Of a stretch of 28,317 nucleotides of DNA, positions 1 to 7,634 are shown piece by piece. How positions within the stretch are numbered: the first letter of the stretch is position 1; each line of letters opens with the position of its first letter. The stretch spans positions 1 to 28,317 of the IMG/VR virus record IMGVR_UViG_3300017987_000286. One strand, 5' to 3'. Source of the stretch: a virus. A program made the position numbers and the translations under genes. A model generated the notes under the pieces. That model made no database searches and was not told the origin of the DNA. It worked only from the letters and a program-made list of their open reading frames with translations.

Positions 1-6
1 ATCGAT

Positions 7-270
7 ATGAGCGCGCCGGGGTCGTACCTCCAGCGCAAGCGGCTGTTACAGGCTGCGGCCACACTCCAGGACGCTCAAACGAGCAACCGCCCAAGCGATA
101 TGCTGCGCGGGTATGAGTTGATCGAGAGCTTGGTATGCGAGCACCTAGAGACTGACGACGGCACGAGCATCGAGGATGCACTGGCACAGTGTAGCGCCAA
201 CGATTTTGACGCGCTTATTGCTGCGCTAGTCACCGGGGAGACGGTCCCAAATCCGAGCAGCGCCAGTTAG
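7..270 (+). CDS. Tail assembly chaperone, short form (G-like)
   Basis: 87-residue acidic helical protein just upstream of the tape measure gene, the position of lambda gpG-type chaperones that keep the tape measure protein soluble during tail assembly. No domain is recognised by sequence; the call rests on position, size and the frameshift signal at its 3' end (246-282) that extends it into a second frame. The frame is open to the window edge upstream of the ATG at 7, so an earlier start cannot be excluded. The terminator codon TAG (268-270) lies inside the loop of the frameshift hairpin. Confidence 0.75.
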   Translation: MSAPGSYLQRKRLLQAAATLQDAQTSNRPSDMLRGYELIESLVCEHLETDDGTSIEDALAQCSANDFDALIAALVTGETVPNPSSAS

Positions 271-473
271 CGCTGGCGCTGCATGGGCATGGATCGCCAC
301 CGGAATGGACGGCGACGCTGGCAATGGCAGAGGCGTGGGGCCAACTGCCCGAGGACGTGGAGCAGCGTGTCTCGGCGGTGTGGGCGGATAGGTTTGTGGT
401 GCAGCGCAACGCGCTGGCGCGGGCGGCCAAGCCCAAGCAGATCGCAGGCACGGGCGGAAAGAGGCTGATATAG
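7..473 (+). CDS. Tail assembly chaperone, -1 frameshift fusion (GT-like)
   Basis: Read 7-252 in the first frame, slip back one base at the heptamer C CCA AAT, then read 252-473 in the -1 frame, giving about 155 residues. The -1 extension is open from before the slip site to TAG at 471-473 and ends GTGGKRLI, one base before the tape measure start at 475. It contains a helical, Trp-containing segment (WTATLAMAEAWGQLPEDVEQ) typical of T-domains in style only. In lambda-like phages the fused form is made as a minority product and its ratio to the short form matters for tail assembly. Frame, slip site, spacer and hairpin are seen directly; the role is by analogy. Confidence 0.8.
246..282 (+). promoter_or_regulatory. 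Programmed -1 ribosomal frameshift signal
   Basis: Slippery heptamer CCCAAAT (246-252) is in the X XXY YYZ phase of the upstream frame. After a 4-base spacer a perfect 10-bp inverted repeat follows: arm GCAGCGCCAG at 257-266, six-base loop, arm CTGGCGCTGC at 273-282. Both parts of a classical frameshift site are present at the point where the two chaperone frames overlap. Confidence 0.85.
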
Positions 474-474
474 G

Positions 475-2196
475 ATGGCACTAGGCGGCCGCGAAGTACA
501 GATCATCATCAAGGCCATCGACAAAGCGTCTGGCGTTTTTGACGACGTAGGCAAGAAGGCTGGCGGGCTGCAGGGTGCGTTGAGCACGCTGGGAACAGTC
601 GGGGGGCTGGCGCTGGCAGGCATCACCGCCGGAGTTACTGCTATCGGCACGGCGGCCGTAGGCGCGGGCGCCATACTCGGCAAGATGGCCGTTGATGCGG
701 CCCCATTGGTAGGTATCCAGCAGGCTTTTGAGGGCGTCACCGAGGGCGGAGATGAGATGCTGGCCATGCTGCGCGAGTCGTCGCTAGGCATGGTGCGCGA
801 CACCGATCTGATGCTCAACTATAACAAGGCGGCCCAGCTTGTAAGCAAGACTTTCGCCGACCAGCTACCCGACGCGATGGTATACCTTACCAAGGTATCG
901 GCTTCCACCGGCACCGACGTGGACTATCTCATGAACTCCCTGGTCACCGGCGTTGGCCGGGTGTCCCCGCTGATCCTAGACAACCTGGGCATTCAGGTAT
1001 CGCTGGCCGAAGCCACAGAGCGCGCAACGGAGATGTTCGGCCTCCAGGCAGACGAGTTGTCTAAAGAGCAGCAGCAGGCCGCGCTTATGGCACTGGTGCT
1101 CGAAAAGCTAGAGGAAAACACCGCAGCGCTGCCCGAGATAGCTGGACAGGCATCAACGTCGTGGGCGGCGTTGATGGTCTCATTCCAGAACATCAAAGAC
1201 CAAATCGGCATCTCGCTGGTACCTGCGCTGCAAACGCTGTTGGAAGCGATTGCCCCTATCGTGGCGGAGTACGGGCCACGCCTGGTAAAGCTATTCGGGG
1301 AAAAGATTGTCCCGGTTGTCGAGTCCGTGGCGGGGGCGCTGGCGCTTTTGCTAGAGGGGGACGTACAGGGGGCGCTGCAAACGCTATTCGGCGAGGACCG
1401 TGCCGCGCAGATCATGGGCTTTGCCGATGCGGTGAGCGCGGCATACGACAATATCATGGCCTTTATCAACGCCCCTATCAGCGAAAAACTAGGGCTTATT
1501 TGGCAGGGGCTGGTGGATATTGTCACTGAGTTCCCAACTCACCTATTGACGCTGAGCGAGGTGCTTCTGGAATGGTCTGAAAACGAGGCCGTCCGAGACG
1601 CCCTGCGCGGCGTGGGGGACAAGATAGGCCGATGGATGTTTGACGGCCTGATTGAGATGATTCGCGGAGCCGCTGGCCAGGCATCCGGGCAACAGGCCGT
1701 CGAGGGGTTCGCCTATCAGATTATGGCCGCAACGGTCAACCTCCAACAGACATTCGCCAACGTCGGGCTAGCCATTGCCGAGGGCCTGATTGCGGGCTTC
1801 ATCGAGCAGATTGTGGGCGAGGAGACGGCGCGAAGGATCGCGCAGGCCGTAGTGACGGCACTGGCAAAAGCGGTTCCATACATCACCCCGGTGGGTCAGG
1901 CGAAGCTGCTATGGGACCTGATCAGTAGCGGGGTGCAAAGTGCTGGAACGGCCATCGGCGAGGCGATTGTGAACAGTCCTGCGCCGATGGCCCAGTCGTT
2001 TGTTCAGGGGATGCAATCGCCAGCGCCGCAGTCGTGGCTAGATTTGCAGAGTGGTGGCGGCAAGACGGATGGTGACCAAGTGCAGTTTCACCAGGGGGCC
2101 ATTCAGATCAACGTCTCTGGTCAGGACGCCGAGACGGTGCGGGGTGCGGTGCAGGACGGCCTGACAAAGGCCCTACGCGCGGCGGGGGTAGCATAA
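475..2196 (+). CDS. Tail tape measure protein
   Basis: 573 residues. A basic, Gly-rich N-terminal region leads into a hydrophobic Ala/Gly/Val segment (about residues 40-72), followed by a long, largely helical body with further hydrophobic stretches near residues 260-290 and 430-450, and a C-terminal QINVSGQDAETVRGAVQDGL tail like that seen in many phage tape measure proteins. Tape measure proteins set tail length and leave the tail during DNA ejection; at roughly 1.5 angstrom per residue this size would match a rather short siphovirus tail of some 80-90 nm. It follows the chaperone genes and overlaps the next gene by TAATG. It is the longest gene in the tail block except the fibre. Confidence 0.9.
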   Translation: MALGGREVQIIIKAIDKASGVFDDVGKKAGGLQGALSTLGTVGGLALAGITAGVTAIGTAAVGAGAILGKMAVDAAPLVGIQQAFEGVTEGGDEMLAMLRESSLGMVRDTDLMLNYNKAAQLVSKTFADQLPDAMVYLTKVSASTGTDVDYLMNSLVTGVGRVSPLILDNLGIQVSLAEATERATEMFGLQADELSKEQQQAALMALVLEKLEENTAALPEIAGQASTSWAALMVSFQNIKDQIGISLVPALQTLLEAIAPIVAEYGPRLVKLFGEKIVPVVESVAGALALLLEGDVQGALQTLFGEDRAAQIMGFADAVSAAYDNIMAFINAPISEKLGLIWQGLVDIVTEFPTHLLTLSEVLLEWSENEAVRDALRGVGDKIGRWMFDGLIEMIRGAAGQASGQQAVEGFAYQIMAATVNLQQTFANVGLAIAEGLIAGFIEQIVGEETARRIAQAVVTALAKAVPYITPVGQAKLLWDLISSGVQSAGTAIGEAIVNSPAPMAQSFVQGMQSPAPQSWLDLQSGGGKTDGDQVQFHQGAIQINVSGQDAETVRGAVQDGLTKALRAAGVA

Positions 2197-2984
2197 TGTG
2201 GATCACGCGGTTTGCGAGCAACACTCTGCCGACGGTACAGCCCATTCAGGAGATTGGCCTGGGTTTGGCAAACAATGGTCTGGTATCGCTGCCAGACGGC
2301 GGCCTCCACGACGCTTATGGCAGCGACCAGGCTCCGGTCACGCTTCCGTATCGCATCACGCTCCAATCAGAGGTATACGGCACGGGCAGCACCTCGGTGC
2401 GCGCCAACGTCAATGCGATTCGGGCCTTGCATGGCGCGCGGGGCGACCTCGTACGCAAGCAGACTCTCACGGCGGGCGAGCGTGAAACGGCGGAGGCGCG
2501 GCTGCAAACCATCGGCATCCCGCGCGGCGCCGGCAATGTTCAGTACGTGCCGATTCGCTTGGACTTTCAGGTGCTGGAGTGGCCTTGGAAGGGCACGAGC
2601 CACAGCATCAGCACGGGGTTCAACACCAGCGGGACCTTGAGCTTGATCTGCGCCAACGACGGCAACGCGACGGTGAATGATCCTGTCATCACGATCACGG
2701 CCACGAGCACGGCGATGTATGGCGCGACGATCAAGGTCACGGGGGCGAGCGACCTGCGTTGGGCGGGCACGCTGGCAACCGACGCGGCGCTGGTCATCGA
2801 TTGCGGGGCGAGGACGATCACGAACGATGGGGCCGATGCTTACAGCGAACTAACGCTGGGCGCGGATCACGCGCAAAGCGACTGGATCAAGATACCGTCG
2901 GGCAGCGCGACGTTGACGATCACCAGGACGGGCGGCACTAACACGAGCACGGTGGCGGTGGTTTACCGAGACGGGTGGGCCTAG
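2196..2984 (+). CDS. Distal tail (Dit)-like protein
   Basis: 262 residues, immediately after the tape measure gene (start and stop overlap in TAATG), the usual place of the Dit hub protein that joins the tail tube to the tip. Residues 1-145 contain short beta-rich motifs (YRITLQSEVYGTG, VQYVPIRLDFQVLEWPWKG) of the kind seen in phage tail-family N-terminal domains; residues 150-262 look like a beta-sandwich with many Thr, Gly and Ala residues and a dinucleotide-like repeat of strands. No catalytic motif is visible. Assignment is from position, size and general fold character, not from an unmistakable motif. Confidence 0.65.
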   Translation: MWITRFASNTLPTVQPIQEIGLGLANNGLVSLPDGGLHDAYGSDQAPVTLPYRITLQSEVYGTGSTSVRANVNAIRALHGARGDLVRKQTLTAGERETAEARLQTIGIPRGAGNVQYVPIRLDFQVLEWPWKGTSHSISTGFNTSGTLSLICANDGNATVNDPVITITATSTAMYGATIKVTGASDLRWAGTLATDAALVIDCGARTITNDGADAYSELTLGADHAQSDWIKIPSGSATLTITRTGGTNTSTVAVVYRDGWA

Positions 2985-4057
2985 TGCAAAAATTCTGGAT
3001 CAATATCACCGACTCGGACGGCAACAAGTACGGCGACGGGCCGATTGTGACCGCCGACCGTTGGCAGAACACGGCGCGGATGGACAGGGCGGGCGTGTTC
3101 TCGTTCGCCATGCCGGCCACCGACCCGAAAGCCGAAGAGGTGCAAGAGAGCCGCCTGGCGTACTGCTATGGCATCCTGGACGACGAGGTTACGCAGCTGG
3201 GCGCGGGTGTCATCAAGCAAGTGACGTTGCAGGTGCGGCCCAGCGGCCCGCCGATGCTGGTGGTGAGCGGCGAGGACCTGCTGAGTGAACTGGCGCAGCG
3301 CACTGTGAGCGACCTGGAGGTATACCAGGTATCGGATACCCTGAGCACGCCTAGCGATGCCTACTATCTGAACCTGCGCAACGTGCCGAGCACCAACAGC
3401 CGCATGACCAACGCGCTCGACGGCAACGCGGGCACTTACAGCTCGTTCCAGCTGTACCAGTTTCGCCAGACCTACGTCTACGTGGGCCACACGTCGCGGT
3501 TCTCGACGCTCCGCATCAATCTGACCACGGGGCAGAGCGAGACAGACGGCGACGAGCTAGGCGTCGAATACTTTTCCGAGACCAGCGGTTGGGCCGATGT
3601 TAGCGGGCTGAGCGACGGCACTGACGACGGCAGCAACACTTTGCGGCAGAGCGGCAACGTGACCTGGACGCGGCCCGACGACTGGGTGACGACGATTCAC
3701 GCGGAACGCGAACGGTACTGGGTGCGGCTGCGATGCAGCAACGATCAGATCACCGATACAGTGCAGGTCAACCGCTTTCAGATTTACGCCGAGGAGCCGA
3801 GCGACACGCCGATTGCCGACGTGATGGCATACGCGCCGACCGGCTGGACGGTGACGGACGCGGAGGGGTCGCCGCTAGAGGCGTCCACGCCGATCTTGAT
3901 CGAGTTCACGGGGCAGAGCGTGTTGGCGGCATTGATTCGGATCGCCGAGATCACAGGCGACCATTTCCGCGTCGGCACGGGCAAGACGCTGGTCTGGCTG
4001 ACAGACTTGTACCATAGTGGTGTGTATGCGATCAGCAAGCCCGTCGGGGCGGTGTAG
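2984..4057 (+). CDS. Tail-tip protein, N-terminal half (Tal-like)
   Basis: GTG at 2984 overlaps the preceding stop (TAGTG); an in-frame GTG at 2975 is the alternative. About 357 residues. The N-terminus (FWINITDSDGNKYGDGPIVT...) is typical of siphovirus tail-tip proteins; the middle (about 150-270) has a discoidin-like beta-sandwich character, with GWADVSGLSDGT and ERYWVRLRCSN strands. The chain ends abruptly at ITGDHFRVGTGKTLVWLTDLYHSG, a segment that normally sits in mid-protein in tail-tip proteins of this kind; the continuation appears to be residues 40 onward of the protein starting at 5064. A lectin-like gene lies between. Function (tube closure, host contact) is inferred from position. 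Confidence 0.65.
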   Translation: MQKFWINITDSDGNKYGDGPIVTADRWQNTARMDRAGVFSFAMPATDPKAEEVQESRLAYCYGILDDEVTQLGAGVIKQVTLQVRPSGPPMLVVSGEDLLSELAQRTVSDLEVYQVSDTLSTPSDAYYLNLRNVPSTNSRMTNALDGNAGTYSSFQLYQFRQTYVYVGHTSRFSTLRINLTTGQSETDGDELGVEYFSETSGWADVSGLSDGTDDGSNTLRQSGNVTWTRPDDWVTTIHAERERYWVRLRCSNDQITDTVQVNRFQIYAEEPSDTPIADVMAYAPTGWTVTDAEGSPLEASTPILIEFTGQSVLAALIRIAEITGDHFRVGTGKTLVWLTDLYHSGVYAISKPVGAV

Positions 4058-4065
4058 GAGCAACG

Positions 4066-5064
4066 ATGGCTAGAATTTTCATGACGGGGTTTGAGGCAGG
4101 GAATTTGGACGTCCTGTTGGCGCACGACGCTGCAATCAATACCACAACGGTTAGGACCGGTGCTTACTCGGTAGCTATCGCGGGTGTCGGCAAGGGTATT
4201 TACCATGACATTCCGGGAGATCCTGCCGAAATTTTCTTGCGGGCTGGCGTCTACTATGCGGGGGGGACCTCCGCGGCTACCAGGAAACTTCTTCTGTTTG
4301 ACGATAGCGCCGGAGGCGCTCAGTTTGCCCTTTACATTGACACGGCCACACATTATCTGAAAGCATATCGAGGTGATGCCAGCACGTTGTTAGACACCAG
4401 CTCCACGGCGGTGCCACGGAACGTTTGGACGTGTCTTGAGGCCCGTATCAAAATCGATAATGCCGACGGGATTGTTACCGTAAAGCTAGATGGCATTGAA
4501 GTGATGGATTTTGCTGGAGACACCCAGGCAACCGCCAACGCCGACTTGGGGGAGGCACGGTGGGGCTCAGACGGCGCCAGCGAATGGACGGGATACCTAG
4601 ACGACCTGGCCGTCAACGACACGACCGGCGACGAGAACAATGGCTGGATCGGGCGCGGTGGCATCTATGGGCTGTTCCCGTCTGGCGCGGGAACGCACAC
4701 CGACTTCACGCCCAACACGGGCGCCAACTATGCTGCCGTAGACGAGGTGCCACCCGATGATGATACCACCTATGTGCAGTACAGCACGGCGGGCGGGCAG
4801 GACAGCTATGTGATGGCAGACCTGCCCGATGGGGTCGGCATTGTCTCGGCGGTGCAGTGGGTCGGGCGCGCTAGGCTGAGCACGGCGGGCGATAGTACAT
4901 TCAAGCGGCTGATTCATTATAACGAGACGGATTATACCGGTACAGCATTGGCGGTAGACGTCACGTATGCCTACAAGCAGGAGATTTTCGACACCGATCC
5001 GACCGGCACGGCCTGGACGGTGGCGAGCGTGAACGCGATTGAAGCGGGCATGGAGATCAGCTAG
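4066..5064 (+). CDS. Concanavalin A/LamG-like lectin-fold tail protein
   Basis: 332 residues. The N-terminal half has the jelly-roll pattern of phage tail lectin domains: MTGFEAGNLD opening, YSVAI strand, WTCLEARIKIDNADGIVTVKLDGIEV strands read in pieces, and WTGYLDDLAVND near residue 175-190, the usual closing strand. The C-terminal half is a second beta domain. Such proteins are common in phage tail tips and may bind host surface glycans. It is visibly more AT-rich over about 4066-4560 than its neighbours, suggesting a foreign origin, and it separates two halves of what looks like one tail-tip protein. The stop overlaps the next GTG (TAGTG). Confidence 0.7.
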   Translation: MARIFMTGFEAGNLDVLLAHDAAINTTTVRTGAYSVAIAGVGKGIYHDIPGDPAEIFLRAGVYYAGGTSAATRKLLLFDDSAGGAQFALYIDTATHYLKAYRGDASTLLDTSSTAVPRNVWTCLEARIKIDNADGIVTVKLDGIEVMDFAGDTQATANADLGEARWGSDGASEWTGYLDDLAVNDTTGDENNGWIGRGGIYGLFPSGAGTHTDFTPNTGANYAAVDEVPPDDDTTYVQYSTAGGQDSYVMADLPDGVGIVSAVQWVGRARLSTAGDSTFKRLIHYNETDYTGTALAVDVTYAYKQEIFDTDPTGTAWTVASVNAIEAGMEIS

Positions 5065-7175
5065 TGGTTGACCGGCTTATAACCCAGCTGCTGCTAGAGG
5101 CCGATCATAGCACGACGCGGCCGACGCGGCTCACCCAGCTGTTGCTAGAGGTGGACACGCGCCCGCCCGCCGTCATTCGGGCGTGTTACATCGTTGAGCT
5201 GACCCAGACCAAAGACGGCTATGAGCGCATCAGCCGCGTCTACCCCTACGGCGGCGGTGTGGGCATGGATCGCGTGACGCTGGCCAGCGCGACGGTGAGC
5301 GCAGCGGCCGGCTACACGATGGATACCACCAACAACTACCTGGAGTACGACGCCGCGCCCAGCCGCGTCGATGCCGTGGTGACCTGGGGCGACATCGGCA
5401 ACCAGGATGATGAAAACGCCACCGACGCCGGCGCGAGCAACACGCTGTACTATGCGGCCTATAACCACCTGCGTAAGCGTATCGCTGCCAACGAGACGTA
5501 CTCTATCCGCGTGGTGGGGCTGGATGATCCAGTCTCGCCAGGCGATACCGTGCGAGTCCAGTACCGGCGCTACGTAGACGGCGTGCTGGCGATCGACATA
5601 GACGATAGCGACTTGTGCGTACTGGAATCCAGCACCGAGATAGACGACCGGGGCGTGCGCACGGTGGCGATGCAACTGGCGACGGTGGACATGTGGCCTG
5701 CCAGCGACGCAAACATGGTAGTGGACATGCAACGGCGCATCACGTCGCTGGAAAAAGGCGGGGCGTCGCTGGGCATTGGGCGGGTGAGTGGCGGCGACGG
5801 CACGTCATCGGACCCGGGGTCGCTATCGGCGACGACGACCAACGAGACGTCGGACGGCATCCACACGCACGCGATCGACACAACCATAGCGCGGCTGACG
5901 GCCGGCACGGAAAGCCGTCTACCGTCGTTCGACGCGGCGGGGACGACCATCGAAGACTCCGCAATCGCCGACGGCGTGAGCGGCGACGTGCTGACCATCA
6001 GCGCGACACTCACCGCGGCCAGGGCGTTCACACTGCCAGACGCCGCCATGACGATCACCGGCGGCGGCACGCTGGCGCTGGGTGGCTATACGCTGACCGC
6101 GCCGGCAACGGGGACGGCCGCGCTGGCGACGGGTCTCGCGGGCGGGCAGACGGTCTACGGCGGCACGGCGGCCGACGACGACTTGACGCTAGAGAGCACA
6201 TCGAACGCTACCAAGGGATACCTGCTGTTGCAGCCGAACGGCGGCAACGTGGGTGTCGGCATGGATACGCCCACCGAACAACTCCAGATCAAGACGGGCG
6301 AAAAAATCCTGCTCATCGAATCCGGCGTAACGGAAAACAGAATTGCCGGTAGCGGGATGGTGCTCAAGAATATTTATACTCTTGGCGTGTGGGCGAGAAG
6401 CCTGTTTTCGTACACGGATGACGACGATGCTGCCTATTTCTCTCTTGGAGCCCTCGGTAATGCACAGACGTTTACCAGGGCGTTTTTGGGGCCAGCATAT
6501 AACAATACATGGCAAACGTGGAATTCAACACAGGTCATTATCAATGAGGAGGGTGCCGACAGTGATTTCCGTGTTGAGAGCGATACAAACGCGTATGCCT
6601 TCTTTCTCGAGGGCAGTAGCGGGAAAATAGGTATCGCTACAGGCGGCCCTACGGCACCAGTCGACCTAAGGACGGCAGCCGGGTTCACGCGCGCAATGCG
6701 AATCGGCCCGGCAACCACCACGCTCGACGACGGGGCATATATCGAGTTTACCTCATCCTCGTTGGATGCGTATGGTGCCCAGATTGGCGGGATCAGAGAT
6801 GGGGCGTCTGGCAGCAACGCGCTGGTTTTCCGCACCGGTACGAATTCCCAAGCCGAGCGGATGCGAATAACAAATGCGGGACGGGTGGGCGTCATGGTCA
6901 CTGCGCCGGGCGCGCAGCTCCACGTGGATCAGGCGAGCACCACGGGCGCGATACCGGTGCTCACGCTAGACCAGGCCGATGTGTCTGAGGAGTTCATGCG
7001 CCTAGTCGGCGCGTCGGCCGCTGACGACTCGCAGTCCTTGATCGACGCCGCCGACATGACAACGCCGGGGGCTATCGTGGGGTGGATCAAGGTATACGTA
7101 GAGGACGTGGCCGCCAGCGGCGCTATCACGGACGGCACCTACTTCGTGCCGTTCTACGCGGCGCCCACGGCATAG
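5064..7175 (+). CDS. Tail-tip protein C-terminal half fused to tail fibre
   Basis: 703 residues from a GTG overlapping the previous stop. Residues 1-35 contain a duplicated TQLLLE(A/V)D motif that resembles the end of a lectin-type tail protein. Residues 40-230 (ISRVYPYGGGVG, YSIRVVGLDDPVSPGDTVRVQY) look like the second half of a tail-tip protein. After a coiled-coil-like hinge (MQRRITSLEKGG) the rest is a fibre: repetitive Thr/Ala/Gly beta-structure with GNVGVGMDTPTEQLQI and GRVGVMVTAPGAQLHV, the G-[IV]-G-x(3)-P-x(2)-QL pattern of phage fibres. The stretch about 6300-6660 is more AT-rich, so the receptor-binding part is probably mosaic. Likely host recognition. Confidence 0.75.
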   Translation: MVDRLITQLLLEADHSTTRPTRLTQLLLEVDTRPPAVIRACYIVELTQTKDGYERISRVYPYGGGVGMDRVTLASATVSAAAGYTMDTTNNYLEYDAAPSRVDAVVTWGDIGNQDDENATDAGASNTLYYAAYNHLRKRIAANETYSIRVVGLDDPVSPGDTVRVQYRRYVDGVLAIDIDDSDLCVLESSTEIDDRGVRTVAMQLATVDMWPASDANMVVDMQRRITSLEKGGASLGIGRVSGGDGTSSDPGSLSATTTNETSDGIHTHAIDTTIARLTAGTESRLPSFDAAGTTIEDSAIADGVSGDVLTISATLTAARAFTLPDAAMTITGGGTLALGGYTLTAPATGTAALATGLAGGQTVYGGTAADDDLTLESTSNATKGYLLLQPNGGNVGVGMDTPTEQLQIKTGEKILLIESGVTENRIAGSGMVLKNIYTLGVWARSLFSYTDDDDAAYFSLGALGNAQTFTRAFLGPAYNNTWQTWNSTQVIINEEGADSDFRVESDTNAYAFFLEGSSGKIGIATGGPTAPVDLRTAAGFTRAMRIGPATTTLDDGAYIEFTSSSLDAYGAQIGGIRDGASGSNALVFRTGTNSQAERMRITNAGRVGVMVTAPGAQLHVDQASTTGAIPVLTLDQADVSEEFMRLVGASAADDSQSLIDAADMTTPGAIVGWIKVYVEDVAASGAITDGTYFVPFYAAPTA

Positions 7176-7184
7176 GGAGGGGAC

Positions 7185-7463
7185 ATGGCAACACTGACGC
7201 TGGGGATTGCTACGCTGAGTTCGAGCTTGACGGTGCCCGACGCCAACGCGCAGCGGGTACTAGAGGCGGCGTTCGCGCTGTTCCACCGGCACGAGGCGGA
7301 TGCAACCTACACGCCACAGCAAAAGCTAGACTGGATCACACGGGTGCTGATACCACAGATGCTAACGGATAAGGCGCAACAGTACGAGGAGGTGGCGGCG
7401 ATACGAGCGGCTAAGGAGCAACTGGCGGCGGACCCGGCGACGTTCACAGAGGGGGAAGAATGA
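7185..7463 (+). CDS. Small tail-fibre-adjacent protein, unknown function
   Basis: 92 residues with a strong RBS (GGGAGGGG) before ATG 7185. After a short beta-like N-terminus (MATLTLGIATLSSSLTVP) it is helical: NAQRVLEAAFALFHR, PQQKLDWITRVLIPQMLTD, then a Lys/Glu helix and an acidic C-terminus. No family recognised. Its place between fibre and endolysin, and the overlap with the next small gene (ATGA), suggest a small virion or fibre-assembly component, but this is not shown by sequence. Confidence 0.75.
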   Translation: MATLTLGIATLSSSLTVPDANAQRVLEAAFALFHRHEADATYTPQQKLDWITRVLIPQMLTDKAQQYEEVAAIRAAKEQLAADPATFTEGEE

Positions 7464-7633
7464 CACCCGAACAGGCATTAGCGTATCTGGACGAGATCGT
7501 GGCGCAGGTGAGCATGAACCGCGCACAGCACGTGCGGGCGCAGCAGGCGATAGAGACGTTGCGGGCGGCGCTTGACCCGCCGCGAGAGGCGCGGGCTCGC
7601 GTGTTGCCCGAGGCAGGGGCGAGGGGCGACTGA
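7460..7633 (+). CDS. 57-residue helical protein, unknown function
   Basis: ATG at 7460 overlaps the upstream TGA (ATGA) behind a GGGGGAAGA ribosome binding site. Predicted all-helical, with heptad-like spacing (ALAYLDEIVAQVSMNRAQHV), then an Arg/Ala-rich tail. The next gene starts two bases after its stop. No family recognised; coding status is supported by tight spacing on both sides. Confidence 0.65.
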   Translation: MTPEQALAYLDEIVAQVSMNRAQHVRAQQAIETLRAALDPPREARARVLPEAGARGD

Positions 7634-7634
7634 T

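Noticed and set aside
267-818. Long minus-strand open frames opposite the tail genes
   Set aside because: They mirror GC-rich coding sequence on the + strand, lack ribosome binding sites and cross several well-supported genes.
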